Below, in pieces: positions 10,510 to 21,639 of a stretch of 60,000 bases of DNA. Source of the stretch: Symbiodinium natans. Lineage: Eukaryota > Sar > Dinophyceae > Suessiales > Symbiodiniaceae. The DNA lies in contig CAJNDS010001546.1 in assembly GCA_905221605.1 (NCBI GenBank), positions 419,001 through 479,000 on the forward strand. The letters are read 5' to 3'. How positions within the stretch are numbered: the first letter of the stretch is position 1; every line of letters begins with the position of its first letter. The position numbers and the translations under genes were made by a program. The notes beneath the pieces were generated by a model. That model saw only the letters and a list, made by a program, of their open reading frames with translations, searched no databases and was not told where the DNA came from.

Positions 10510-11090
10510 AAACTTCAACACGCCTCAACACAATAGTGTTCGATAGATTCCACCAGCTCCGACCAGCCTTTGAGAGTTCTCAGGCCCATAAAGCAGCTGC
10601 ATCACCGAATTTACGAGAGACTCGTCACCATACCTCGAGGGCACAAGCAACTTGGAGACATAAACCTCTCTCGGGCCGACGCCTTTCTCTGAGGTGCCAA
10701 TCGGCGTCCAACGCAGGTGTGTCCAGAGTAGTGCGGCACACCGGGAGGGAACGCCACAACTTTGAGAACATTCGGCGTACGCCGTCCTAGACTTGCAGAC
10801 CGAGATGGAATGGCTTTCTTCAGTGACGCACTAGAGAGGTAGTGCTCGATGGAAGCCCAGCTGTCTTCTGTCCTCACCCAAGCCATAAGCCCTAAAGGCC
10901 CACACCGGACTCCACCACAATCAATCGCTGGCCTAAGGCCCACACCTGAAAGCCTAAGCCCTAAACAGAAAGTTCTGCAAGGTGTGATCTACAGGGTCCT
11001 TTCACCGCCCCGCCGAACAACATCTCCGGGCCAGACACTCGCAGCAAGGAGCTGCAACCTTTGCGTGACAACCGCATCACGTGTGAGACC
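10510..11090. other. no recognisable gene
   Basis: The open frames 10536-10790 (+) and 10611-10943 (-) overlap and neither shows motifs. AAGCCCTAAA and AAGGCCCACACC motifs repeat locally at 10885-10965. Confidence 0.35.
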
Positions 11091-11094
11091 ACTT

Positions 11095-11640
11095 TGCAAG
11101 AAACCCCGAAGCCCTTGCCCGAGCCGCGCCAGCAGCTATGTGTCTCAAGCGAAGCGCCCCAGAAGGTCAACATTGAGGATCCTGTATTCTGATTCCCCAA
11201 AGGCGGTTGCAGCTGCACATTTTGGAAAGCTTTCGCAGAGAGGGCTAGCTTTTGCCGCCGACTTCTGGCCGTGAGCAGAGCAGGGCCGCGGTGTTCCGGT
11301 CACACCTTACAAAAAACCTGAAACCAAACTTGTCAAGAGCTCTAAACCTACCTTGCCCGTGCCGCGCCTGACGAAGCGAGCAGCTATGTATCTCAAGCGA
11401 AGCGCCCCAGAAAACCACACAAAATTGAGGATCCTACATTCTGATTCTGCTTCAAAGGCCCAGGACAAAGCGAAACCATGGTTTGTAGGATCCTTATGTT
11501 TAAGTGGTGTCTTGGACCCCTAAAACCTACAACTGCCCACGGGCAAAAGGCTGCGGGTTCCAGCAGCACAGGCTAGCTTTTGCGAGCCGATGTCAGCCGA
11601 TGTCCGTGAGCAGCGCAGGGCAGTGTTCCGGTCTCCAAGA
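11095..11640. repeat. diverged tandem duplication of about 240-340 bp
   Basis: CTTGCCCG.GCCGCGCC...GCAGCTATGT.TCTCAAGCGAAGCGCCCCAGAA...TTGAGGATCCT.TATTCTGATTC...GGCTAGCTTTTGC...GTGAGCAG.GCAGGGC occurs at 11116-11290 and again at 11350-11625. The copies differ by many indels, so this is an old duplication. Confidence 0.75.
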
Positions 11641-11649
11641 GCCCAAGCT

Positions 11650-12300
11650 GCCAAGCTGCCCCGGTACGACGGTACGACGGTACGACTGGCCCGCAGTTCA
11701 GTTTAAAGCTGGCGGGCCGAAACCTATGCAGATTTCACGTGCTAGGCATGCTTCCCAACACGTGAGCACTGTCCGCAGGCGCATTCCCGGGTACCCTGCA
11801 AATTTCCGGCCAACTCCGCGAAGCCTGCTTGTGCTCTGGAGTCCCGAAGGGAGCCCGAAACCTCGAGCCCTACAGGAGAAGCTACAACGGGGCCCCCTCG
11901 TTAGAAGCATCCGGGGCATGCTCCTTTCGAAGCTTTTCTCGGAGTTTGCGGGCTGTAGAGGCCTCTCCATGTCCCGCTTCTCGCCTTCCAGGCTCCTTAG
12001 TCCTCTCTCCATGTCCTTTCCTTTTTTTAGTGTTCAAAGCCTTCAAAGCCGATTAAACATCTTACCCTCAGAACTAGGCGCTGGCTTTCTTGTCCACTCG
12101 GGGGGCCCACTTCTGTGCTCCTACTGTCCCCCTTGTGTTGGTTTGTCCTTGCAACGCTCCAGAAGTAGGGTGAGAACTCCCCAGGGGTACAGGCACGAGT
12201 AGATTTGGGGGGAACCCATATCCATCATTAAACATCTTAAAAGCTGCCGTTACCTCTTCTCGTCGTTTCAGGTAGGGGCGACAGATTCTTCAGACAAGCC
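11650..12300. other. no recognisable gene
   Basis: A 232-residue plus frame (11504-12202) covers most of this stretch but starts within the old duplication, is Ser/Pro/Arg-rich and shows no domain. I do not call it. Confidence 0.3.
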
Positions 12301-12611
12301 GCAGCTTCAGCGACATGGACTGGTTTTCCCTGTCCTTCTGTCATTTCACGCAACCCGTGCCGGTTCCAGAGGCCGATAGGGAAGAGTGCAGCCGCGGACT
12401 TGAGATGACATCACTTCGCGAAACTGCCTTCCGGGTGCGTGGGATCACCGGCGACCCACCGGCAGTGATTGCCTTCCTGCTCGCCACATTGTGGCTTTGG
12501 GATAAACGTTCGCTGGATCTCCGGTTCTGCTGCTCGTTGCGCTGTTGCGGCAGCGGCCTTCGACTCAGGCACAGTGGTGCGGTTGGCAAGTAGCATGCTG
12601 CTCAGTGAGAG

Positions 12612-13205
12612 GTGAGCATTGAAGAGGCGTCACAGATGCTGAGCTGTCGGACAGGAGGGGATCATCCCTTGCTACGCATGCTCTGGGTGGGAAACGCGCG
12701 GCTGGTGGTGTGGGGACCTAGAGCTCGAACAGTCAAAGCTTCTGATGAATTGCAACATTTGCAACGTCATTGGACCCCTGCATGCCAGCATAGCAGCATA
12801 GGGATATTCGAGGAAGCTTACGCTCCATGTCTTTGCGATGTGGAGTTCCAGAGTGCTGCTTGTCTCAGAAGGACGCTCTATGACACTCTCTTGCCGATTT
12901 TGTGCGACAACCTTCGAAGTCTACCAGCCCATGCAGCATGTGATGTACAGCGTACATCGAGCCGAAGGGTCCCAGTATACCGCGCGGCTGTGTGGTTTTG
13001 TCTGACCACGGGCAGGTGTCGAGCCTCGAAGAGCGGTGACCGATCCAAAGGGGACCATCCGTTGCTGCGCATGAATTGTGTGAGAAGCTCGACTGGTGTG
13101 AGAATCCAGATCCCCGTGTGCCTAGGAGTCTGTACGACGGTGTCGCACGCATGCCGTCAATATGCAGGTCCGCAGGTGTGCCAGGCGCGCGAGAAAGCTG
13201 AGTGA
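12612..13205 (+). other. long open frame of doubtful coding status
   Basis: A 198-codon plus frame starting at GTG with no recognised domain. It contains a short direct repeat, GGGGA(T/C)CATCC.TTGCT.CGCATG, at about 12657 and 13050, read as GDHPLLRM both times. It is Cys- and Arg-rich without a clear pattern. It could be an exon, but nothing confirms that. Confidence 0.2.
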
Positions 13206-13667
13206 AATCACCTTCAAACCGAAACCTGCACACTGTCAGCCGTACTGTAAGCCATATGCAATTCTCCTTTGCTGCATGCAGTCCAGCAGCCTGGAAGCGC
13301 CATAAGTATGGTCACGGATCCTGGAAGACAGAGCCCTCTGAGAGTCTCCAACAGGGACCCCAAGGTATGAGGATCCTGATGAACCCCGGATAACACCTTC
13401 GCCCATCAAGAATTAGGTCGCTATCTCCGCTTTCTTTCTTCCTTCGTCGATCTCTAGGCATGGGCAGTCTGGGCAGTCATCTTATGCCCCTTCGAGGATA
13501 TAGTCACTATTGTCCCACGGAAAGGACCCAGAACAAGAACACTCTCTCCACAGAAGCCCCCCCAGACTTGCCGCGTCGCTTGCAGCCTGGGCTTGCCGGG
13601 CTTGCCGGAGCCCTCCACCGGTCTCTGTATGCATAAGGCGATGCACGACAGCAATGGGCTACCTCAC

Positions 13668-14030
13668 CCTTCCAGAGCTGTGCATGTGAACTGTCATTAT
13701 CTGTCATAGCCGCTCGATCCTGCACGAGACTCTCCAGGCGAATGGGAAGGTGAGTGGGGGGACTATGGAAGCTTTGCTCCGAAGGCCTCTGCCTGTTGAT
13801 GCAGTCATGTAGTCCTCTTGACTGCTGCGCTGCTGCGCCGCTGCACGCTGGCCTCCGCCGCTCCACCGCACTCTTGGCTGAGGCCTGAAGCAGCTCGGCC
13901 TTGATCTTTTGCCTCCAAGCACCCGAGAAGTTGTGCTCAAGCCATAATATAGACAGCGCTTCGGGCAGTGCCAAAGGTTTTTTCTCCGGCTCGCGACATA
14001 CAAGCCTTCTCTCCTGGAGCAGGCTCAGCA
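13668..14030 (-). CDS. probable minus-strand exon, unrecognised helical protein
   Basis: Reading the minus strand from about 14030, the frame gives LLSLLQERRLVCREPEKKPL then ALPEALSILWLEHNFSGAWR, QKIKAELLQASAKSAVERRR and a more polar tail ending QLWKG. It opens just after an in-frame stop at a plausible AAAG|G acceptor and closes at a good GTGAGG donor (plus positions 13662-13667). Length about 120 residues. It is strongly amphipathic helical with ordinary codon use. I do not recognise a domain, and no neighbouring exon could be linked with certainty. Confidence 0.55.
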
Positions 14031-14647
14031 GCCTTTGGCGAATGATTCAACTTCTCGGAATGTGAGGGTTGCCAGGCAAAAAGGCACAAAGGCCCTGCCC
14101 CATCCCGGGTTTCAGCTTCATGGAAGCTGAGTGGCTGAGTCTGAATGGGACCAGTTCCACATTTCTAGGCTCTGACACGCTGTTGCTCTCAGCCCCTTCT
14201 CCTGCCTTCTCCTGCTCCGCACTTCCTGGAGTCAAGGCTCGAAGTGGTGAGGCCGTGTGAGGCCGGTGAGGCTTCTCTGGTAGTAGTTGGCTAGGGCGGA
14301 CAGGGCCGATAGGGCTCTTGGCATCTGTGGTATGACAGACCAGTCTGAAGTCAAAATGTCGGAGACGACCCGGTCTTCCCGCGCTCTTTCAGAAGGCGCC
14401 TCATTGAAATTCGGCGAGGTGGAACATGGAAGTACATGTGCAGACCGGCAGACGGGAGCAGATGCTGATTCCGGCGTGTGACTGTGCGTTTTTTCCACAA
14501 GCCTCCTCGAAGGGTTCTTTGCAAGCCCCCGAGACCTCGGGCACGCAATGTCCCTGTTTGGAGTGCCGTTTCATCACTTAAGAACATGATGGACATGAGC
14601 GCATCTACACACAGCTGTCAAGGGCCCGGGGCCGAACATGGTGCTCC

Positions 14648-14959
14648 GTGAGATCCTCGACGTGTGGTTTCTGGCGCGTCCGAGATGATGGCGACCTCGC
14701 CTTCTTAGAAGCCTTAGAATCCAGAGGCCACGCTGGGAATCCAGAAGGCCTCCATGGAAGTGTTAGCGCTAAAGCATCAGTTTTTTGCAGTAGCGGACGG
14801 AGTCCGCATTTTGGGAAGCTCACCGGGCTTCCCATCAGGGTGCCGCCCAATGCAATGCTGTGTCGCACGAGGTGCCGGCACGCCAGCGAAGTTGATGCAC
14901 CAGTTTTCTCTGGTAGGAGGTGGTTCGGTGGTTCGCGCATCAACGCCCAGCGAGGGTGA
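14648..14959 (+). CDS. candidate exon, unrecognised
   Basis: A 103-codon plus frame with a protein-like beginning (RVRDDGDLAFLEALESRGHA) and a basic C-terminal half. A minus frame (14605-14943) is equally long, so the strand is not settled. No motif recognised. Confidence 0.25.
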   Translation: MRSSTCGFWRVRDDGDLAFLEALESRGHAGNPEGLHGSVSAKASVFCSSGRSPHFGKLTGLPIRVPPNAMLCRTRCRHASEVDAPVFSGRRWFGGSRINAQRG

Positions 14960-15391
14960 AGGATGCCAAAGCAAAAGATGCCACTTCAGTTGCTGTGGCA
15001 GGAACGGTAGCGAAGCTGCCGGGACAGAGGTTTCCCCCCCCCAAACTTAATTGTGCTCAGGAAGGTCCCGGCAGGTGTCACCAGCGCAGCTCTTGCAGCG
15101 AGATCGTGTTGGACATTGCCAGTTGATCGCTGTCTATGGATCATGGAGAAAAAGTTTGTGCCTGTGTAATTAGTGTGTGCCTGTAGCTGGCTTTCGCTAC
15201 CGGTGGGCTGCAGTAGGCTGCATTCGCTTTAACGCTAAACCTTATTCAATTATTCAGCCCCGCACCCCTGAACCCCAAAGCCTGGATATACCTCGATTGC
15301 TAGCCTGCTTGCTGATCCCGTGGTTCTTAGAAACCCGAAAGTCTGACATCCTGGCCTTCGAAACGTGTGAAGCGGCCCCCAGCCCCTGGAT

Positions 15392-15634
15392 GTGTCTATC
15401 GCATCCTACCCCTCGCCGGTGCCACCCGTTTTCCGGGCAAGAGTTACGCAACTCAATTTGCTCTCCGGCTCGTCTCATGCTTTGGGCCCGAACTCTGAAA
15501 GAAAGCATGGGTCCAAGCATAGTAGTGTTTCAAAGGATTCCCTGCAGTTTCCAACGATTCCAATGGGTGCATGGTCGTTGATGCTTTTGGTGATCGGCCT
15601 ACTGGTCGTGGCACTCGTCGTGCTCCTTGGCTGA
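15392..15634 (+). CDS. possible small tail-anchored membrane protein or last exon
   Basis: The frame ends in a polar stretch followed by about 20 hydrophobic residues (AWSLMLLVIGLLVVALVVLL) and then a stop one residue later. That is the layout of a C-terminal membrane anchor. The N-terminal part is Ser/Lys-rich. The listed start need not be the true one, and this could be the terminal exon of a spliced gene. No function proposed. Confidence 0.35.
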   Translation: MSIASYPSPVPPVFRARVTQLNLLSGSSHALGPNSERKHGSKHSSVSKDSLQFPTIPMGAWSLMLLVIGLLVVALVVLLG

Positions 15635-15769
15635 GCTCTTCGAGTTTCAGAAATTGGGGGGGTACCCTTCTGATCGGCCCTGATATTCTGAGACTCCAAT
15701 CTAAACCAGAAGGCGCTGCACCAGAAGGCACCTAGTGAGAAGTAGCCTTTTTGCTGGCAGTGGTGGTGG

Positions 15770-15875
15770 GGAATGGTGCGGATTGGTGGGACGAGAAGAA
15801 AGGCGGAGGATGAGGAGGATGAGGATGAGGATGAGGAGGATGAGGAGCAGGAGGAGCAGGAGGAGCAGCAGTTTC
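15770..15875. repeat. GAGGAT / GAGGAGCAG simple repeat
   Basis: Purine-rich GAGGAGGATGAG units grade into GGAGGAGCAG units. Confidence 0.85.
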
Positions 15876-15934
15876 GGAATAGACACCCACCAGGGTTCTG
15901 AACCCTAGCAGCAAACAGCAGCAGTTATCATAAT

Positions 15935-16111
15935 GAGCGTCGGAAGAAGCTTAACCGAAACACAGACGACTTCCGCCGCATTGCAGGTGCGCTACATGTC
16001 CCCGAGAAAAACGGGTTCGGGCATACCCGACGCTTGCTGTTCGACAAACGTGTCTTTATAAATAGCGTCCCGGTTTCACCCAAACCTGAAATCCTCAAAC
16101 CTGAGCCCTGA
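15935..16111 (+). CDS. candidate exon, unrecognised
   Basis: A plus frame of 58 codons gives RRKKLNRNTDDFRRIAGALH then VPEKNGFGHTRRLLFDKRVF and a short Pro-rich tail to a stop. It has good basic/hydrophobic alternation and no repeats. An overlapping frame starting at the ATG at 15933 (MSVGRSLTETQTT...) runs to a CAG|GTGCGC donor and could instead be a first exon. It lies 0.8 kb upstream of sulfotransferase-like gene A and may or may not belong to it. Confidence 0.35.
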   Translation, partial: ERRKKLNRNTDDFRRIAGALHVPEKNGFGHTRRLLFDKRVFINSVPVSPKPEILKPEP

Positions 16112-16149
16112 AAACCCGCTGCCCCAACACCCTAAAGCTCACGAAGTAT

Positions 16150-16900
16150 CCTTGCAAGTTTACGGTTTAGGGTTGGTAGGGTTAAGGGTTGAGGGAGTTT
16201 ACGGCTTCGGGTAATATAGAGGCCCTTGTTCAGGCCTCTATACCTTGTAGAACCCTTATAGAAGCCTTCAAGGAATCCCCCTTCAGGTATGTATTCTGGC
16301 ACTCGGAGACAGATTCCGCCAGCGGAGAGCTGAGACTGGTGGCCCAAAAGTGCAAGGGACCCAGGCGCAAAGCTTTGCCAACGGTATAGGGTTTAGGGTG
16401 CGCTTAGGGGTTTTAGGGTTTGGGGTGTTTAGGGCTTTAAAAAGTTTAGGGGCTTGTTTCGGCTTTATAAAAGGTTGCCCTTTAGGAGTTTAGGTTGCCC
16501 TTTAGGGGTTTATGGTCAGCAGCGGCCAGTAGCCTGAACCTTACGGAGGAAACGGCCACGATAAAGTTTGCGGCTCCACATCCTAAACTAGAAAACCCTT
16601 CTTTGGGCTATGAACCATAAACTCTTTCAGGGTTCGTGTGGCCCTTGAGAAACACCGAGATCTTGCATGTAGTCCTAAACATTCCTAAACCTACACCCTC
16701 AACCCTAAGCCGTACTCTTGTGGCCGCTGAACCCTTTGCACCGAAACCCTGAACTCTGAGTCTTTGTTGTAGAGCCCTCAATGATTAGTGATATTATTGA
16801 GTTCCTCTGTCGGAACCACTGACCCAAAAACTAAGTCCTCAAAGCCCCAAAGCCTAAACCCTAACCCTTCTAATGTGCCGTGGCGTAGACAAGAGACAGA
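16150..16900. repeat. degenerate interstitial telomere-type repeats
   Basis: Many TTTAGGG, TTTAGGGTT and CCCTAAA motifs occur, singly or in twos and threes, embedded in related AGGGTTTAGGG-like sequence. The plant/dinoflagellate telomere unit is TTTAGGG. No long perfect array is present, so this is not a chromosome end. Similar tracts occur at 18,000-18,100, 18,930-19,000, 25,125-25,620, 28,770-28,820, 31,200-31,215 and 41,400-41,560. Confidence 0.7.
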
Positions 16901-16944
16901 CACAACCCAAACACCACGCCTTCCTTTTCTTTAAGACTATTCAG

Positions 16945-17015
16945 CTGTACGAGCCAGGTTGATCATCCACGTGGGGCCGCACCAGACGGGCACAGCGTCC
17001 CTCCAGACCTTCTTA
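16945..17015 (+). pseudogene. sulfotransferase-like gene A, nucleotide-loop exon (degenerate)
   Basis: The frame reads RLIIHVGPHQTGTASLQTFL and aligns with the loop exon of gene B (LILHVGPPKTGTTALQEFLV). That loop is the 5'-phosphosulfate-binding motif of PAPS-dependent sulfotransferases. Here the Lys is Gln and the second Thr is Ala, two of the residues that contact the cofactor. The exon is also cut short: a stop follows two codons after FL unless the GTAGAG at 17016 is used as donor. A plausible acceptor is TTCAG|C at 16944. The loss of loop residues suggests gene A is non-catalytic or decaying. Confidence 0.6.
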
Positions 17016-17204
17016 GTAGAGTGACTCGGTATGACTCGGTATGACTCGGTTCTTGTTCAGGAACCAAAACCCTAAGGACACTTTAATTTCTCGTAGTGTG
17101 TCTGAGAATTTCTTCTTGTACTTCTGGCATCTCTATTGATTGAACCTCACTTCAATGAATGCGTTCAACAAAGTCTCTTTACTAAATCCTTTCTGACAAA
17201 TTTT

Positions 17205-17530
17205 GCAGTGAACAGCCGACCCTAAGAACGCCGGGGAGGATTATAACGCCCAGGGCTGGAAAACGATTTTATTCAGTTAACAACCGACCAGAGTAAGGCG
17301 TATGGGGAAGGATTGTCAACCCCCAGGGGGCTGGAAAACAGACTTTCTTCAGCTAACAACCGACCAGAAGTAGGCATATGGGGAAGGATTACCACGCCCA
17401 GAAGAAGGCAAAGGTGGAAGGATTACCATGCCCAGTGGCTGGAACAGAGTCCTTCAGCTAACAACCGAAGAGAAGATGGCAAAAGGGGACGGTTTACCAC
17501 TCCCATTAAGGGCCAGCGGAGAGAGACGAC
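17205..17530. repeat. tandem repeat of about 65-80 bp in gene A intron
   Basis: Four to five units contain CAGCTAACAACCGACCAGAAG ... GGCATATGGGGAAGGATTACCACGCCCAG ... GGCTGGAAAACAGA. Starts are near 17209, 17272, 17350, (partial) 17402 and 17455. The frame 17313-17615 is translated repeat. Confidence 0.8.
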
Positions 17531-18233
17531 GCCATTCAGGCCTGATGCAGGTTTCCCCAACCATTACCATGGCAAACAAGTCACTGCCCAATTCCTAAGC
17601 GTGCGCTCCCGATAACGACCTCACCACGAGGGGGCATGTGTTTAGGTTTTCTCGTCATAGTAAACTACGATTGTATATCCCAACAGCCTCAATTGCTCGA
17701 ACTGTCCTCGTTGTGGTAACTTGAAATAAGCTCCCTAGCAAGAGCCCAGAAAAGCCTCCTGGCTGGAAAGTGAGTACGGCATCTCCGTGGGCCTCTCAAA
17801 AGCACAGGCAGGCAGCTTGTTGGCAGCCGAGCTTTTGAGTTGTTCCGTAGGCAGCTCTTCAGTTCTTCCGTAGGCATACGAGCCAAGCACTGCATACGAG
17901 CTAAGCTGATGTTAGGCCATGAGATGGCTCAGCTCATCCAGGCCGAGGTTGGCGAGAGGACGGAAGGCTGTTCTCACATAAGTCCTCTGCTGGCGCCATA
18001 CTTAGGACTTAGGACAAGGGTTAAGGGCTTAGGGCAAGGATCCTACTATTTACCGGATGTCGGGTTTAGGGTTCTTATTGGGACCTAGGATATGCAGAGA
18101 CATTTCGTTTAGGATTTAGTCCATTGTTGTGGGGTTCTCCGGACTTTTGTCTTTCATGTTTGGCTTTTGGTATTTTGTTGCCTATCGAAAGCTCATGAGA
18201 CGGCTGACTGAGCCTGGTTACTGAAGAACCCAG

Positions 18234-18375
18234 GTATGAAGAAGCGACCGAACAGGCTGGCTGAAGCCTTGAAAGAGGTAAACTCAGTTCTGGAGCAGTC
18301 CGCGAAGGTCATTCTGTCCTCGGAAGATCCCTCGGCCCTATTCAGCAGCACTTGTCGGTTGGACTTGGGTGTATG
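18234..18375 (+). CDS. sulfotransferase-like gene A, LSSE exon
   Basis: Opens at CCCAG|GT and reads MKKRPNRLAEALKEVNSVLE then QSAKVILSSEDPSALFSS. The matching exon of gene B (29,029-29,154) has the same acceptor context (ACCCAG|GTA) and reads RLKEGFSYLQSKLNSSQLVL then LSSEAFGRLF. The hydrophobic strand followed by SSE is a conserved feature of the sulfotransferase fold between the nucleotide loop and the 3'-phosphate-binding segment. A GTAACG donor follows 18375. Confidence 0.65.
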
Positions 18376-18505
18376 GTAACGTAGAGTTGTGCCTCTTGCT
18401 TTGGTGTTGGATCTTGGCCAGTGGTAAAAGCGAAAATGAACTCCTAAGCGATAGCAAAGCGCAGAGCAGCGTTGAAAGATCTACGCACCACACCAAGGAT
18501 TTCAG

Positions 18506-18628
18506 CTGTTTCCGAGATAAGCACTGGAAGTATTTATTTTCGCGCCTGAATGTGGACGATTCCTGTCGTACTGCTGTCGTGGCTCACAGGGAGGCAATCA
18601 CGTGGCTGACTTCCTGGTGGCTTCTGGG
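18506..18628 (+). CDS. sulfotransferase-like gene A, 3'-phosphate-binding-type exon
   Basis: Opens at TTTCAG|C and reads CFRDKHWKYLFSRLNVDDSC then RTAVVAHREAITWLTSWWLL. Gene B has the homologous CQTAVIFHRSSATWNAACWS in its exon near 29,250-29,393. The strand-His-Arg-...-Trp-...-Ser layout corresponds to the segment that binds the 3'-phosphate of PAPS in sulfotransferases. A GC donor after TTCTGG is possible, and the frame stops at 18638 otherwise. Confidence 0.6.
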
Positions 18629-19399
18629 CCAAATATAGAAGCCCAAGTAATTTGTAGCATTGTCCCTTAGGATTCCTGAACTCAATTATGCTATAATCTA
18701 CGCCGAACCCTGTTCTAAAAATTGATAACAAATGAGAACCTTTGAGGAACCCAATCCTCATTACTCAGGCGTCAGGCCCCTATACTGTAACCCCAAGAAA
18801 CATATAACACCCTTATGGGATACCTTTTCGGGAACCCTATTCTAATTATTACGGCCCCAATACTAAAGGTCTTTTTGGAAGATCGGTCGAGCAGCGGTCC
18901 TCGAAGAAGAAAGGACGTGAAGGGGTTGGGTTTTTGGGGTTTAGGGCTTCAGGGTGTTCTTGGGCTGTAGGGTTTGAAGTCTGGGTTTAGGGTTTAGGGT
19001 GAGGCGACTTGCATAGTTTTATGGCCTTTGAGTGGCTTTCAGAATTATGTCAGGTTGTGTTTATGCTAGTACTTTGCTGAGTGTATATTTTAAGACAGGA
19101 CTCGTTAGGAACGTTTTTGTGCGCTGCTTTTGAAATTCTGGTTGTCGACTTGTGAATACTAGCAATCAGCGCAGCCAGAAAACTTTCACATGTTGCAGAT
19201 GTGTATGTTTTCTTTGTGCCATTACTCTTGTGTGCTTTTTGCGGGTTGGCACCTGGAAGAGGTGTTTGCCTTTCGTCCGAGCATGTTGCAGGTCATGGCT
19301 GCGCTTGATGTACCTTGCTAAACAAGTGGAGCAATGTGCGGCAATCTCAACAACATGATAAACAGCACCAGTTAGGGCAGCAGCCCAGCAACCATTGAA

Positions 19400-19600
19400 A
19401 CGCTAGCAGCAACAGGAACAACAACGACAATAGCAGTGACAGCGACAATGACAAAGGGACGAATGTGAGAGAAGAGCGATAGCACCAGAATCAGCGACAG
19501 CATCACTGGTACCCAGGTTGGAGATGAGCAAGCAAACATCGGAACCATTGAGCTGGATGTCCTGGGTGTCAGATTTCGCAGGCAAGAGACTCAGAGACAT
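19400..19600. repeat. CAGCAACAACGACAATAGCAGTGACA low-complexity stretch
   Basis: Irregular CAG/CAA/GAC/AAT triplet-like sequence in the long intron region of gene A. The end of it (frame QVGDEQANIGTIELDVLGVR) looks protein-like, but no exon could be matched in gene B. Confidence 0.4.
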
Positions 19601-19740
19601 TCTTGGGTTGGGAGGGGGGGTTTAGGTTTTGGGGTTTAGTTGTTGTACTTAAACCATATAACTACTACACCCGAGGATCACTGTCACTCAGGTTTCGGCC
19701 AGCTTTTCCTTGAGCCAAGAATTTTCCGATCAATTCTGAG

Positions 19741-20001
19741 ATGACGGTTCGCTGCATAGGTGTGAAACGAAGATCTCAGAGCCCCAAAGCATTGCTTCAT
19801 GATAAAGGGCGTGATTCCTCAAAAGCATTGTGCAGTCTTGCTTTCAGCTTTGGACTCGGCGCTACCGAGACAGGCCCCTTCGCATTCGCCGATTCTTTGT
19901 TCCGCTACGCAATAGGGAATCTCCTGAAGAGAGTCCCGTTGTCGACAGACCTTGCGTGCAAGATTCGTCTGTTCACCACTGGGAAGGAACCCCCCGATTA
20001 G
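19741..20001 (+). other. possible gene A exon, unconfirmed
   Basis: A plus frame contains ETGPFAFADSLFRYAIGNLL. It sits where gene B has its SPQSFSSYLAEHV exon, and both have an aromatic-Ser/Ala-x-x-Leu pattern typical of the helix after the 3'-phosphate-binding segment. The similarity is too short to be sure. Confidence 0.2.
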
Positions 20002-20869
20002 GTGAACAGCCAATTTAGTGTTAGATAGAGCACCTCAAGGCGAACAGGCGAAATTGCACGAACAATACACAACCGTAATATTATTTCGTAGGTGATTGTT
20101 TCCCACCTTATTCCTAAACCCTAGTCCTATGATAGATAAACTGTTAGAATGGACCATTTCCATTTTCTAGGGTTCGGGTTTCGGGTTGGATGTCATTGGT
20201 TTTTCTATGGGAGTGTTGGTCCATGGGTTTCGAGTATGCTATTTTCGATGAGGTTGGGCATGGTTCCATAGTATGAGTTCTTCAGGTGGGTCTTAAGTTG
20301 GGGTCGTCCTGTGGGACTTTCGGTGGGTCAATGTTTGAAACGAAGGGGAGCAAAACTTACAGGCTTTAAAAATCAGGTGTTTAAATGTTAAAAATGGGGT
20401 TGTTATGCTTGTTGAATTGTTGTGGCACAATGAGTAGAAAGTTGTTTTCTTTCGTGAAATGTCACTTGTGAAGCCCACTTCCATTTTCGTTTTTAACATC
20501 TGGGTTCGGATTATTGGGTGGGGTTTGGGTTTAAATGTTTAGGTGCCCTCAAAATACTGCAAAAGATGTTGAAAATACTGTGACTGGCTCAATGCATGAA
20601 ACGAATGAGTAGCAAGCATGTAGGAGTAAAAAATGACGGGGGAGGCATCGGACGGTGGCGAAATGAAAATGGAGATTTTCACTGCTAACTTTTGAATGAT
20701 CTCGGACTCGGATGGATGGGCATCAAGTCTTCGGGGGGGGGGGGATCCCGTTAGATGGACGCTTAGAGCCTATGCTGCACGTGCGTGCCTTGTAAAAACT
20801 ACTTTACAAAGGAAACGCTTGCAGAATAGGCGCAATGCACCCTTAATAGCATCAACACAATGTGTCCTG

Positions 20870-21260
20870 AGCGGGGGCGTGGAGGGCGCGGAAGGCGCGG
20901 AGGGCGCGGAGGGCGTGGAGGGCGCGGAGGGCGCGCAGGGTGCAGAGGGCGCAGAGGGCGCGGAGGGCGTGGAGGGCACGGAGGGAGCGGAGGGCGCGGA
21001 GGGCGCGGAGGGCGTGGAGGGCGCGAAGGGCGCAGAGCGCGCGGAGCGCGGAGCGTTCAGAGGGAGGGCGCAGGGAGGGCGCGGAGGGAGGGCACGGAGG
21101 GAGGGAGGGCGCAGAGTTGCGGAGCGTGAGGAACGCGCGAAAGCGCGGAACGCATGGAGGGCGCGGAACGCGGAGGGCCTGGAGGGCGCGGAGGGCCCGG
21201 AGGGCGCGGAGGGCCCGGAGGGCGCGGAGGGAGCGCAGGGCGCGGCGGACGCGGAAGGTG
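20870..21260. repeat. 9-bp GC-rich minisatellite (GGAGGGCGC family)
   Basis: About 40 units of GGAGGGCGC with GTG, ACG, CCG and CAG variants. Because the unit is 9 bp, every frame stays open: the plus strand gives EGA/EGV repeats and Arg-rich frames, the minus strand gives LRA/PSA repeats. All the long frames here (20696-21361, 20852-21589, 20940-21833) are explained by the array. Confidence 0.95.
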
Positions 21261-21639
21261 ACCACCCCTTCTCGCCTGCCCATCAACCGAATGTCACGCT
21301 CCACGCCCATCTCAACAAGATGTTCCACCCCCCCCCCCCCTCGACCGCGTCGTCTCCGTAGCCTCCCATCAGAATTCATTCCGTCCGACCCTCCTCCGTT
21401 GACCGTCTCCCCTTCGTGGCCTCTTTCGTCAGAAAGCGATCCGATAGAACGCCTTCCGCAAAGAGAACCCAATCCCAGAGAGGTTTTCGGGAAGAATTCG
21501 GAATCCAAGAAAACAAAGAGCACGCGCAGAATAGACGTTAAGCGTCCAAGGCACGGGGGGATCCCCCCCCCCTTACTAATCAAAAGCATGGATTATTTCC
21601 TTTTAAAGGCTATCGGTGTTTTCGGTTACCGTGTTACAG

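Noticed and set aside
11504-12202. 232-codon plus frame
   Set aside because: It starts inside an old duplicated segment, is Ser/Pro/Arg-rich, and shows no domain or splice-consistent border.
16150-16900. Possible chromosome end (telomere)
   Set aside because: TTTAGGG motifs are scattered and degenerate, point in both orientations across the region, and have exons on both sides.
17205-17530. Regularly spaced repeats that might suggest a CRISPR array
   Set aside because: Units are whole-length tandem repeats without unique spacers, in a eukaryotic context.
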